Source of the DNA: Symsagittifera roscoffensis
Lineage: Eukaryota; Xenacoelomorpha; Acoela; Convolutidae
Reading direction: 5' to 3'
Assembly (NCBI RefSeq): GCF_963678635.1
Contig: NC_087067.1
Coordinates: 39,700,379-39,764,378, forward strand
DNA: 64,000 nucleotides
How positions within the stretch are numbered: position 1 is the first letter of the stretch; every line of letters begins with the position of its first letter. The notes below the pieces were generated by a model. It was not told the origin of the DNA. It searched no databases and was given only the letters and a program-made list of their open reading frames with translations. Both the position numbers and the translations under genes were made by a program. Below, in pieces: positions 46,601-55,427 of this stretch.

Positions 46601-48047
46601 TGCATGAAAAAAAATTCTTTTATTAGTAGGAATGTCCTGTTGGGTTGCCGATGAATCGAAAGCCGGATCTCAGAAATTGAACGATGGAAATAAACAAAAC
46701 ATTGAATTTATAAAGTCATGCGTGAAGCTCATAGAATTTGAGACACTCGTTTGTGAAAGGTTTGATGATTTCTTTTGGAGACTCTTCATATATTTTATAT
46801 CCTCGTCACTGGAACAGTAAGTTTTGCTAGCGCTGCTAAAAGTAAACGTCAGTGAATGCATTTGTAATTTATCTGCTGGCTCTTTTCTAGTTAAACGCCC
46901 CCTCGTAAGATAACAACATAAAAATGTTTGAAAAGTGTTCGGAAATAATGTATAAATTTATTGTTCACTTGTTCAGGCTGACATGTTTTTTTCACAGTTT
47001 AGATTATCAGAATTCAATTTTCATCTGAGTGTTCATAAAATGATTTTGAGAAAAAACCACGGGGGAACTCAGAAACAGGAAAAGAGCCGATATGTTCACT
47101 AAAACTAGCTTTTGCTAACAAGAATTCATATTGTGGTTTTGCGATTCGCAGATGATCTATGAAAGGCTATCGCGCCTGTTTAAGCATAGTCAGTTTCTCT
47201 TATTTTCCCACATTCCAGACTGAGTTAATTTGTTGCCTGAAGCTCTTTTTTGCGACTCAAGGCCGTTTTTTTGCGTCTAGAGCTTTCACGTGGTACCACT
47301 ATTGCAGCCATAATCGGGCAGGCTGTGGTAGACCAGAAGCTAGAGGTCAAGTGAGAGCTCGTCCTCACACACTATCATTGCCATGGCAGGGGATCGATTC
47401 CACGAACAGACGCTCTTAGAGTGAACGCCTTACCACAATGCTAAGTGTCTCAAATCGAAGAGATACCTTAAACGGCTCGGTTGGATTTTCGCGCAAGGTT
47501 GAGTAGCAGATGATATAGCACGTGATCATCAGACTACAAACTTACAATAATGCCCCTTCCACTAAAATGCCGTCTGAACAATTATTGCTTTCCGGTTGAG
47601 CTGAATTCAAAGTTAAAACGATGCCGTGTTAGGTTGAAAACTAAAAATCTAATGGTTTTCCCAGAACTAAGTTTGATTGAGATCGAAATCTAAGCAAACC
47701 CACTTTTGGTCTCAATAACACAAACTCTTCAGCTCGGGTTTTACCAGTCCAATCTCTTTAAAAGGACAAACTCTTCAAATCGGGTTATTTTTGTGCAGAA
47801 CAAAAAGAACTTTTAGCAAAAATATTGGTGACTAGTAGCTAGATTGTTTCAGACCTCTGGAATCTTCACAGTTGCGTTGCCGGTAGATTTGGACCCGTTA
47901 GAGATGGAGTCAATGGGTACTCAAGCCAGATTTCCTGTAGAGGGACAACAAGTCCCTGTCATCCCTGCAATCATCACGGGTCCGAGCTATATACTACCGC
48001 AGCCCAGAAGAGATTTCACGCCACAAGTTGGTCAGTCCAACAGGTAG
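34416..48047 (+). CDS. Opsin-like G-protein-coupled receptor, 7 exons, 358 residues
   Basis: Predicted light-sensing class A receptor in the membrane. Exons: 34416-34651, 35550-35650, 38791-38961, 40344-40482, 41226-41335, 43275-43399 and 47853-48047. All introns are GT-AG, all phases agree (2,1,1,2,1,0), and the sum is 358 codons plus TAG. Opsin evidence: Lys265 in MAAKTSALYN is at position 7.43, where opsins bind retinal, with the matching AKTSxxYN context. Other anchors: D53 (2.50), P185 (5.50), Y193 (5.58), and F231, W235, P237, Y238 in TM6. Oddities: ERV in place of E/DRY at 101-103, NVAQF in place of NPxxY at 271-275, Cys for Asn at 1.50, no Cys at 3.25 (Gln77), and no Cys in extracellular loop 2. 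The N-terminus is only about 10 residues before TM1, so an upstream exon may be missing. It could be a non-visual opsin or a derived non-photosensory receptor. Confidence 0.85.
34698..35130 (+). mobile_element. hAT-like MITE, copy 5 (opsin intron 1)
   Basis: Starts CAGGGGCGGATTAAGG and ends CTAGATCCGCCCCTG. Flanks CGGGTGGG and CGGGTGTG match at 7 of 8 positions. Near full length (433 bp), with the palindromic GGCGCCTTAGGCGCC and GGAGCGCGCGCC in the interior. Confidence 0.88.
35550..35650 (+). CDS. Opsin exon 2: TM3 and ERV motif
   Basis: Acceptor TTCTTTAG, donor GTATGT. Codes LGCYIMTAGTCSLNVQVMIA, then VERVLSSK. Too short to show as a long open frame, but it fits phase 2 in and phase 1 out. 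Confidence 0.82.
35781..36260 (+). repeat. R-family repeat, subtype a, copy 5 (opsin intron 2)
   Basis: TTGTTCTGATTTTCAATGAA, GTGCTCGGGGTGG and TGTGATCGTTTTTCG at the start, TGATACGAGCAGTC at the end; more diverged than copy 4. Confidence 0.65.
36261..37750. other. Opsin intron 2 sequence without recognised elements
   Basis: AT-rich. The open frames here look accidental. Confidence 0.3.
37751..38131 (+). mobile_element. hAT-like MITE, copy 6 (5'-truncated)
   Basis: Begins within the family body (GATGAATTCGACCCCCTGCC) and ends CTAGATCCGCGCCTC. The left terminal repeat is missing and no target duplication is visible. Confidence 0.75.
38791..38961 (+). CDS. Opsin exon 3: TM4 and extracellular loop 2
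   Basis: Acceptor AATTTTCAG; weak donor GTTCAA. TM4 is CRVVVLVFLFALLPAAAMTG. The loop that follows (residues 142-170) is acidic, with no cysteine and seven acidic residues, some near the usual counterion site 181. Confidence 0.8.
39180..39270 (+). repeat. GAAGAGTCTTGCAGAA minisatellite
   Basis: Several units of GAAGAGTCTTGCAGAAGA and variants in opsin intron 3. Confidence 0.6.
39947..40070. repeat. 31-bp palindrome followed by a tandem repeat of about 46 bp
   Basis: CATACAGTTCCCATA and its perfect complement TATGGGAACTGTATG flank one base (39947-39977). They are followed by two to three units of GACTAGCATTTTTTCACAGA plus GAAATTGTATGGAACTGTAT. Confidence 0.75.
40090..40310 (-). repeat. GATTTGATAACGATT simple tandem repeat
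   Basis: Many units of 11-20 bp made of GATTTGATAACGATT(CC); low complexity, just upstream of opsin exon 4. Confidence 0.75.
40344..40482 (+). CDS. Opsin exon 4: TM5 and loop 3
   Basis: Acceptor CCTTTGCAG, donor CGCAG|GTTAGA. TM5 has GYLLPGSVIMACYVWVIRRH, with Pro 5.50 and Tyr 5.58. Loop 3 is Arg- and Thr/Ser-rich. Confidence 0.82.
41226..41335 (+). CDS. Opsin exon 5: TM6
   Basis: Acceptor CTGATTTCAG, donor CCCAG|GTAGAC. GFVLAWTPYTICGML carries the FxxxWxPY signature of class A receptors. Confidence 0.85.
41526..41877 (+). mobile_element. hAT-like MITE, copy 7 (opsin intron 5)
   Basis: Perfect 8-bp target duplication ACCATCAA (41518-41525 and 41878-41885). Ends CAGTAGAAGATTTAGG (mutated) and CAGATCCGCGCCTG; body as in the family with a deletion near the middle. 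Confidence 0.86.
42456..42683 (+). repeat. Dispersed repeat, copy 2 (pair with 5365-5620)
   Basis: Same blocks and order as at 5365: TTAGGGGATT, CAGCGGGGCGACCGAGATTC, CAATCCCGAAAGGGTT, TGTATTGCTC. Lies in opsin intron 5, just left of MITE copy 8. Confidence 0.65.
42721..43154 (+). mobile_element. hAT-like MITE, copy 8 (opsin intron 5)
   Basis: Near full-length copy (434 bp): starts CAGGGGCGGATTTAGGGGGG, ends CTAGATCCGCCCCTG. Flanks TTTATTAG and TTTCAAAG match at 5 of 8. Closely resembles copy 5. Confidence 0.87.
43275..43399 (+). CDS. Opsin exon 6: TM7 with retinal lysine
   Basis: Acceptor ATGTTCAG, donor CAAAG|GTTAGA, phase 0 out. FWWLLSNMAAKTSALYNVAQ holds the Schiff-base lysine (residue 265). 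Confidence 0.87.
43474..43512 (+). CDS. Possible alternative last exon of the opsin
   Basis: A strong acceptor (TTTCTTTTTTAG) 74 bp after exon 6 opens GRTLKQKCKQRV followed by TAA, in the phase set by exon 6. It would give a short basic tail with one Cys instead of the tail from exon 7. Confidence 0.3.
   Translation, partial: GRTLKQKCKQRV
44350..44455 (+). repeat. ATTATATTCCAATT tandem repeat
   Basis: Five to six units of TATTATATTCCAATTA of 16-18 bp in opsin intron 6. Confidence 0.7.
44543..44770 (+). repeat. Dispersed repeat, copy 2 (pair with 3640-3918)
   Basis: Shares AGATCTATTGAG, GATTAGGATCGGTA, AAGAAGTTGCACGAA and TGTGTACCCT with the reverse complement of 3640-3918. In opsin intron 6. 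Confidence 0.65.
45390..46272 (-). repeat. Two R-family repeats in direct tandem (copies 6 and 7)
   Basis: The first unit ends CGAAACAACAA at about 45890 and the next starts at once with GACTGCTCGTATCAGG. Both carry the GAATGTTC..GACTG head and the CTCCGAGCACAA or CCCCGAGCACAA tail. In opsin intron 6. Confidence 0.7.
46632..46820 (+). other. Open frame of 62 codons with a perfect donor-like end, unassigned
   Basis: Starts MSCWVADESKAGSQKLNDGN, acidic and protein-like, and has GTAAGT at 46816-46821. It lies in opsin intron 6 and cannot be joined in phase to exon 6. It may be a nested first exon or chance. Confidence 0.18.
47265..47455 (-). repeat. tRNA-derived SINE-like sequence
   Basis: On the minus strand TAGCATTGTGG resembles a pol III A box and, about 40-45 bp on, GGAATCGATCCCC resembles a B box. 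The intervening AAGGCGTTCACTCTAAGAGC looks like a degraded Leu/Ser-type anticodon arm. GC content is raised. No cloverleaf is intact, so not a working tRNA. Confidence 0.45.
47853..48047 (+). CDS. Opsin exon 7: cytoplasmic tail
   Basis: Acceptor TTGTTTCAG, phase 0, stop TAG at 48045-48047. Encodes a proline- and acid-rich tail of 64 residues (TSGIFTVALPVDLDPLEMES ...) without a CC palmitoylation pair. It is markedly GC-rich compared with the flanks. Linked to exon 6 by phase and position only, since a 4.45-kb intron separates them. Confidence 0.62.
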   Translation, partial: TSGIFTVALPVDLDPLEMESMGTQARFPVEGQQVPVIPAIITGPSYILPQPRRDFTPQVGQSNR

Positions 48048-48690
48048 AAACATGATAAAGCTAAACTTACCATATGTTTTTCCCCCGAGAAATTCGCTTA
48101 ACTTCACCAAACAAAACAATTGTCTGAAAATTTATTCAATTATGTCATGAACCCTAGGAGGCGGTATATTTAAAAAAAAGTCGAAGAAAATGAGTCCTTA
48201 AATTTTGGGAGATTTTCTCAGGATTTTGCGGAAAGCTTAGAGTCCCCGGCTTTCTCTGAGAAAGCGCCATTTTTTGGATTAGGAGTTCAAAAAACCTGGC
48301 TCGAATTTTATTCTCAAGCCGACTTAAAAAGTTGAATATTTCTTCTCAGTTGGGTCTTTATACTTTCGAAATTAACTGCGACGCAGTTTTGTTCGCGTTT
48401 AACTTTCGACCAAGTTTTAACATATATATACCTTTCAAAGCGCAACGATTTTTACATCTTTCACCAATGATAACGAAAAGCAGTTATAAACACTCACCAA
48501 GATTGAGGATAAAAGGAAGGCTCTAGACGATTTAAAAATGACAAATTATTCGAAAAATGAATTAAGCAAAAAAAGTTTATTGGGAAGAAGGCACACTGAG
48601 AATATCGATAGTCATCCGAGACGAGGTCGTGGTCTTTTGTTCAGACTTGTTGGAATTGATCCGCGTTGGGACCAAAAATTTGTAGTCGCA
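48048..48690. other. 3' flank of the opsin gene
   Basis: No AATAAA close to the stop. Nothing else recognised. Confidence 0.3.
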
Positions 48691-48694
48691 ACGC

Positions 48695-48825
48695 GAACAA
48701 AGTCTGCAAAGTCTAAACATAAATCTGCAAAGTCTGAATATAAGTCTACTTATTCCGAACATTGGCCTGCAAAATCTGAACATAAAGTCTTCAAAGTCTG
48801 ATTATAAAGTCTGCAAAGTCTCGAG
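48695..48825 (+). repeat. Minisatellite of about 21 bp, AAGTCTGAACATAAAGTCTG
   Basis: Six or so units of AAGTCTGAACATAAAGTCTGC with changes. Where open it reads as KSAKSEH heptapeptides; I regard the frame as accidental. Confidence 0.7.
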
Positions 48826-49207
48826 AGTTTTATGTCCACGGATCTTCATTATGTGCCTATTAAAAAATATTTTAAAAATTGTGGCATGCTTTAAAATTTG
48901 TGGCATGGAAAGAAAAACTAGTTAAAGATAGTGGTAAAAAATCCACGATTTTGATTCAACATAATTGAAAAAAGAGGAGAGTAAAAAACTTCGACTTAGT
49001 TCAACATACATTCAAATTGCAAGGAAAAAGCCGTTGGTTTATCAAAAGTTAAAATAAAAGGTAAATTTGGTATCTACACAGCTACTTTGAATTTCACTGG
49101 TTTTACATTAAGCTTTCTGAGAGGTGTTGAAGAATCCAAAGAATTGGATTTTTTTTTAATTTAGTTCTTTGGAACCTATTCAAGAGAGAGAATTAATGTG
49201 AGAGAAA

Positions 49208-50289
49208 AAGAAAGCCCTGAATGTTCCGACTATCCCTTAATTCAAATCGAACAGTTTTTGTGATACGAAAACATGAAAACCTATAATTTTTGGACAAGAT
49301 CAAAGTGTGAAATTTTGAGTCGTACGAAATTAAAACGACCGATCTGATTAGCTAGCCTCAATCCAATTTGGAACGATTATGTTTTTCGGGATAAACTGCC
49401 ACGCACAAATAAGTCGCGTTAGCTATCAGCAATATGAATAAACTCTTCAAAGCGCGCATAATGTAGTCCAGAACATGGCCAATCTGGCAATTTTCAAACC
49501 CCAAAAGTTTTCAAAAAAAAAATCGGAGGCAAACTATCTTTTTACATTTGAACTCAAGGAGTCAAAATCCTCAAGGGGGTATAAAAAGTTTTTGTCAAAA
49601 CCTATTATTTATAATAAAAAAACCACACCGACCATAAAAATTCCGTTTTCTTCGAAAGTCGGAACAAAAAATAATTGTAATAGTATGAAACAATTTTCTT
49701 TTTAGTTTGAGATTTTTTTGCGAAATCATCTGACCACGCGCCATATTAAGTACGAAGTGATAGATTTCGCTCCTAGTAACAAACCAATTACGGCAAATAA
49801 GCTTCCTTTAACCAATTTGGAACGGTTTCTAGGACGGAATAAATCTTCGCTTACGCGTTAGTAGCGCGAAATATATCACGCGCTAATAGTCCCGAATTGA
49901 CCAGAATGGCAGTCCTCAAACCCCCATAAATTTACAAAAAATTATCACAGGTGAAATATCTTTTCAAGTTTAAGCTCAAGACATTAATACCTTTTGAATG
50001 TAATAAAAAATTCTGTCAAAAATGGCTATTTAAAAGTTAGAAGTTCCCCCATCTGCAGAAACAAAAGTTAAACCCGTGCACATATTCCGTTAACTTAATT
50101 GCGAAAGTCAAAACAATAATTTTTATTAAAACAGAGGATTGAAATAAGGTAGTGCTCTGAATAGGTTTCAAATGCTTCCTACTTAGGTTTCGACTGTGTT
50201 TTGCCTAGTTCTCTCTAACGTAAGACAAGGTTTTCTCCTCAAATTTGTTGAAAGTAAAACAGTTTGAAATGGAAACAGTAATAACATAC
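49208..50289 (-). repeat. Composite repeat unit 1 (R subtype b + subtype a + spacer)
   Basis: Subtype b copy (49208-49672), subtype a copy (about 49685-50112), then a spacer with CAGAGGATTGAAATAAGGTA and TTTCAAATGCTTCCTACTTA. The same three parts recur in order in the next unit. Confidence 0.72.
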
Positions 50290-51302
50290 AACAAAACTGC
50301 TCGTAAATCAGGGCAAAGCCCCGAAGGTTCCAACTGTCCTTTGATTCAAATCGAATAGTTTTTGCGAAAAGAAATTATGAAAACCTATAAGTTTTGGACA
50401 AAATCGAAGTGCGAAGTTTTGAGTCGATCAATTAGCTTGCCTCAGTTATCTAATTTGAACAATTTCAGTTTGGTGTGCGGGATAATTCGACACGCAAAAA
50501 CAATTCGCGTTACGTTCTCAGCATCATGAATAAACTCTTCAATATGCGCATAATTTAGTCCAGAAAATGGCCCTATTAATTTGGCAAATCTCAAACCCCC
50601 AATGTTTTACAAAAATAATCGGAGGTGAAATAACTTTTTACATTTGAGTCAGGAAGTCGATCTCTTCATTGGGGTATAAAAATTTTTCCCTGTAAGCTAT
50701 GGTTTCGATCGGCGAAAATTGACTGAAAAAAAAATAAAACCACACCGAGCATAAATATTCCGTTTTCTACGAAAGTCGGAACAATAAGACTGCTCATATC
50801 AGGGCACAGCCCTGATTGATCCGACTGCATAATTACTCAGTTTTTTTTTGAAAGTCGGTACAAAAAATAATTGTAATAGAATGAAACAATTTTTTTTTAA
50901 TTTGAGATTTTTTGTGAAATCATCCCGCCACGCACTATATAAAGTACGAAGTGATAGATTTCGCTCCTAGTAACAAATCATTTACGGCAAATGAGCTCCC
51001 TTCAACCAGCTTGGAACGGTTTCTAGAACGGAATAAATATTCGCTCACGCGTGAATAGCGCGAAAAATATCACGCGCTAATGGTCCCGAATTGACCAGAA
51101 TGGAAGCCCTCGAACCCACATAAACTTACTAAAAATGATCACAGGGAAATATCTTTTCAAGTTTAAGCTCAAGGCAACAATACCTTTTGAAAGTAATAAA
51201 AAAGCCGTCAAAAATGGCCAGTTAAAAATTCGAGTTTAGTCTGCAGAAACAAAAATTCAATTCCGTTAATTTCGTTGCGAAAGTCGAAACAATAATTTTT
51301 AT

Positions 51303-52712
51303 CATTACGAGGCTAAACTATGCGTTCTGTGCATTGTAAGCGGAATCCGCAACAGGCCAAAATCAGATTTGTCGCGGAATCCGCAACATTGCTACTTTTC
51401 TTTGATCTTCTATGCTGTTTTGGACTCCACAAACAAATACGTAAATCATTGTACTGCTCAAAATCGCTCAAAAAATAGGCGATTCTGCGGAATCCGCAAC
51501 CGTACTTGCGAAATCCAGAACAGTTTGTGGAATCCACAAACAAATAATAAGACATTTGTATAAATAAACTGAGCTGTTGCGGATTCCGCAACTTTAAGCG
51601 GAATCCGCAAATTGGAAATGGAATCCGCAAACTGTAAATGGAATCCGCATTTTGTTTGCGGATTCCGTTTACATAAATGTGTATGTGTATTATAGTAAAT
51701 CAAATTATATCTTTTAATTACTGGTCACCGGAAAAATCAATCTCAATTACTACATTGATCAACTACCAGTTGAAATACCAAACGTTTGGTCTCATTTTTT
51801 GTCAAACTAACTTCGGCCCAAATACTGACCTTTTGAGCTCCGATCCCAAATTCTGAATTCTGACATACTTCAATCTGAACCTCGATCACAAATACTGATG
51901 CCATCCCAAATACTGACCTTTTGATTCCAAATCCTGACCTACTTCTGTTTGAACCTTTATCCCAAATGGTGATGCAATCCCAAATACTGACCTATTTCGG
52001 TGATATGCTGAGCGTTGTGTTTCCAAACACTCTCAAGCTAATGACTACAAATATTGAATTTATTCGGCGTTAAGCTTCCAAAATCAGTATTTGGGATTGA
52101 CGCAATCCCAAATACTGACCTATTTTGGCAGTATGCTGTGTGTTGTATTTCCATACACTCTCAACCCAATGACTCCAAATATTGAAATTTTTCGGTGTTG
52201 TGTTTCCAAAATACTAAAAGGTGACATCCACCGATTTAGTTAACAAATGTTTTGCGATTTGTTCGTGGATTCCGCTGACAATGATTAAGTCTTTGCCTTT
52301 AATTTCGGCATTGCTATAGATAAGAATTCCTGCTCTAGCTTTTAATTGTTCATATGCAAGTTCATTAATAAACAAAAATCTGAATCCACTTACAGTTTGC
52401 GGAATCCGCTTACATATGCGGAATCCGCTTACAAAACTTGCAGATTACACGTACATTTGCGGATTCCACTTATATTTTGTGGAATCCACTTACAGTTGCG
52501 GAAGCCAGAACAACTAGCTATATTCGCTTGTTGCGGAATCCGCGGCACAACAAATGTACCGACAAAATTTACGTTACAGGTATTTGTACGCGGAAGCCAC
52601 GGAATTGTTGAATGTGAAATCCACAGACATTTTGGAACAAGTTTAAAGGTTTGTCTATGGAATCCAGAAATCTAGTGCCAAACTATCCAGTGCACAGTTT
52701 GGCCTCGTAATG
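51303..52712. mobile_element. GGAATCCGC terminal-inverted-repeat element, copy 2
   Basis: Ends CATTACGAGGCTAAACTATG and CACAGTTTGGCCTCGTAATG are inverted repeats. AT is duplicated at the two borders, compared with the empty sister site. GCGGAATCCGC subrepeats occur on both sides (51342-51665 and 52270-52530) of about 700 bp of other sequence. No transposase frame seen. Confidence 0.82.
51810..52225 (+). repeat. TCCCAAATACTGACC tandem repeats inside the element
   Basis: Short repeats CAAATACTGACC(TTTTGA) at 51814-51950, then two units of about 125 bp (about 51966-52090 and 52091-52215) containing AATCCCAAATACTGACCTAT, GCTGTGTGTTGT and TACACTCTCAACCCAATGAC-like blocks. Absent from copy 1 of the element, so probably inserted or expanded later. 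Confidence 0.7.
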
Positions 52713-52831
52713 ATTAAAGCAGAGGATTGAAGTTAGGTAGTGCTCTTAGTAGGTTTCAAATGCTCCCTACTTAAGTTTCGACTGTGTTCGTAATGCTTCT
52801 CCTTTCTCTCGGTCAGTTTTTTTTTGTAAAT

Positions 52832-52983
52832 TTAGCCTGTGCTTGACCTATGTTTTAGCTCTCGCCAAAGCTGAGTAGTTGTTTTGAATGGCGATCGTCT
52901 CAGAAAAACTTCTCGGCCGCGGATTTTCAGCCGATAATGCGCGCTATCGACTTTTAACGTCAAATCATAAGTTGAGTGCCTGA
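52832..52983 (-). CDS. Candidate terminal exon, unrecognised product
   Basis: After an acceptor-like CCCCGATTTCAG the minus strand codes HSTYDLTLKVDSAHYRLKIR, then GREVFLRRSPFKTTTQLW and ELKHRSSTG, then stop. Basic, GC-rich like the host exons. No family recognised and no upstream exon found. Confidence 0.22.
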
Positions 52984-53029
52984 AATCGGGGTAGCGAATA
53001 AAAACAATAAGATTAATCACATGTTTTAG

Positions 53030-53201
53030 TACCCCCACCAACAGCCCTCGCAAACGTAAAACGAGTGGTTGGGAAAGAAGGATACAGAAACAAGGCGGGA
53101 CCAGTGCCACCCGGAAGAGGTCATTGACCCCCAAACAACATGATATTCCTCCAAACCAATTCATTTCGGGATCCAACCTAGCTTATTATGAAAATGAATG
53201 A
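53030..53201 (+). CDS. Candidate terminal exon, Ser/Arg/Lys-rich tail
   Basis: After ATGTTTTAG the plus strand codes STPTNSPRKRKTSGWERRIQ, then KQGGTSATRKRSLTPKQHD and a C-terminus YYENE, then TGA (53199-53201). Composition resembles a disordered, phosphorylatable tail and GC is high. Strand opposite to the neighbouring candidate, so at most one may be real. Confidence 0.25.
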
Positions 53202-53300
53202 AGCGCTAAGCCGACCTATTTCAACAGGTTCAATGAGTGTATTTATGTATAATTTAAGTGTAAGTTTTTCTGTATAAAAAAAAACTGAAAAAAAAACAAC

Positions 53301-53335
53301 ACGGATCTAGAATTTTTTCCAGGGGCGGATTTGTG
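53301..53335 (-). mobile_element. hAT-like MITE fragment (copy 9)
   Basis: ACGGATCTAGAATTTTTTCC followed by AGGGGCGGATTT matches the family's minus-orientation start with the rest deleted. Confidence 0.55.
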
Positions 53336-53654
53336 AAATGTTTTTGAAAGTTTTGTTGTCTTTTTTGTGTTGGTTAACTGAGGATTTTCTAATTTTTTGT
53401 GACGAGAACTATTTCTAAAAACTTTTATAGTAAATGATATAACAAATTTAAAACATAACTTATTATGAGCCAGTTTGGAGTTGCAGAGACTTTGTTTGAC
53501 CATTCACATTTTGAATTTTAGGACGTGTAACTTCTAAAATTCGCAGTGTTTTAACAAAATTTGATTGCTAGAAAAGTATTTGTAAATTGATGACTTTTTA
53601 TTTTTGATCATAATTTTAATTTAAAAAATATGTTGAGGGGTTATTCGGTTATCT

Positions 53655-53735
53655 TTTATGTGGGGGGTGGGGGAGGGTGTGTGTGTGTGTGTCTGTGTCT
53701 GTGTGAGGGGGGGGGGTGGGTAGGTGGAGGAATTT
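53655..53735 (+). repeat. G-rich and (GT)n tract
   Basis: GGGGGGTGGGGGAGGG, then GT repeats, then a second poly-G run and GGGTAGGTGG. Possible G-quadruplex. Confidence 0.7.
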
Positions 53736-55427
53736 GGATTGTTGTGTTCAATCCATCCGCGGTTGCTTCGCAAGATCTGTCAACGAAAACTGTTTTTTTG
53801 ATGATAAAATACTGCTAGAGTTCTGATTGGAATCCCATTTCACTGTAATAATGGGAAAGTATGTCTAATTAAACTTTTGCCAAACTATAGAATTACCGCA
53901 AGAATATTTAAGACTAGGAGACTTCCGAACTGCACATGGGAATACAAAAACTTGCGAGAGTCAAGTAAAAAGTTGTTGCAAGATTTTGAATGCTTCCTCA
54001 ATACGAAAAAAAAAATTAAAGAAAAATTCAAAAAATTTGATTCAAGTAAAAAATAAGAATTTTGAATGCTTCCTATATGCCGATTTCAATGCAAATCTTG
54101 GATGATTTTTGGGACACATTTGCAAAACTTTGCTTTTCCATAAACTCTGCCTAAAATCAGCTGATTAAAATGCATGAACGTTGATCATCTAGATTGCTAT
54201 GTTATTTTTTATCTCAAATGCTCAAATATAATCCGATTAACTCGGGATAAAAAAAATTATTTTTTGCACAATCATTTCTTTAAAACTAGAAGTCCAATCC
54301 GAAAGTTTTGGTTTCTTCTTTAAAATGTTTATCAAAATCTTGATTACTTATGCCACTCATTACATGAAGGAAACATGTTTCAGCAACGTCCGGTGGAACA
54401 TTTTGCTGAATACTTTTTCGTAGTCATAAATCCAAGAATTAACTACACGCTAACAGCAAAAAAAAAACAAACCGCAAAAAAACAACATTGAAAAGCAAAG
54501 TTTTCCTTACTTCTTGCAAAAGGTATGCAACCTGTAAAAACAACTAATTATAATAACCACAAGGAAAACCGGTTGCAAGTAGCACAAAATGTTCCAACGA
54601 CAGGCTCAGAAAAAATACAAAAACAATTTTTTCTTTAAATTAGTGTCATTTTTCCCCATGGTGTGATTAAAAAGTGTCCAGTAAAAAAAAATTTTTGGCA
54701 AATTGGACAGTCATAAAAAAAAACCATTCGGGAAACAGTTTTCGAAGAAAATTGACTAGAAATACGAAAAAAATTAAAGAAAAAACTTAAAAAAATTTGA
54801 AAAAAAAATTCAATTTTTTTTGAAGAATTTTTCAACCTTTGCTTAGAAGATGGCGCTAAAAGTGTCCAAAAACTACTTGTAACTGATTACAACTAAGTTT
54901 TCACGGCTTAAAAATAGCTTAGATAAGCTATTGTAAACATACACGCTCACACCATATCAGTTCGAAATGAGACCAAAAAAATTCAAACCAATTATTCTCG
55001 ACACTGAGGAAACTTTTAGAATTTTGTTAATGTGATTCAAATTACGACTGAAACGGCTTTAATTTCATATACCCATCGAATTATTCCGATCAATACTTCT
55101 TGTACCTGATTCTGCGTGGAAAAAAAAGAAAAAACTAAAACACAACCGAATACAAATTCCTCTCCATTTTCAATGGTCGGAACAAAAAATATTTTGCAAG
55201 AAAAGTACAGGATCCTCTTATTCATTCGCAGAAATTTTTGCGAGAAGGCAGCAAGATTTGTTTTTAAAATTCAATGAACATTTTTCATAGTTTATATCCA
55301 TGAAGAGGTATAAAAGTTTAAAGGCCGGAAACCTGCATGACTCTCAAGTGATTGCTGAAAATAAAGACAAACCTAACAAAAAATTAGGCAAATCCAGAAA
55401 AAATTGAATCAAAAGAAATGCAAAATG

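Larger units (their letters stand above)
50290..52800 (-). repeat. Composite repeat unit 2, interrupted by an element
   Basis: Subtype b copy (50290-50787), subtype a copy (50786-51294), then the spacer, split at AT (51301-51302 / 52713-52714) by the GGAATCCGC element and resuming with TAAAGCAGAGGATTGAAG. Unit 1 shows the uninterrupted site at 50121-50140. Confidence 0.75.

Noticed and set aside
47159-47419. Open frame of 86 codons on the plus strand
   Set aside because: Overlaps a GC-rich tRNA-like repeat on the other strand; no domain and no splice continuity with the opsin.
48538-48801. Open frame of 87 codons with KSAKSEH repeats after the opsin
   Set aside because: The C-terminal half is a minisatellite of about 21 bp and the first half has no recognised domain or splice link.
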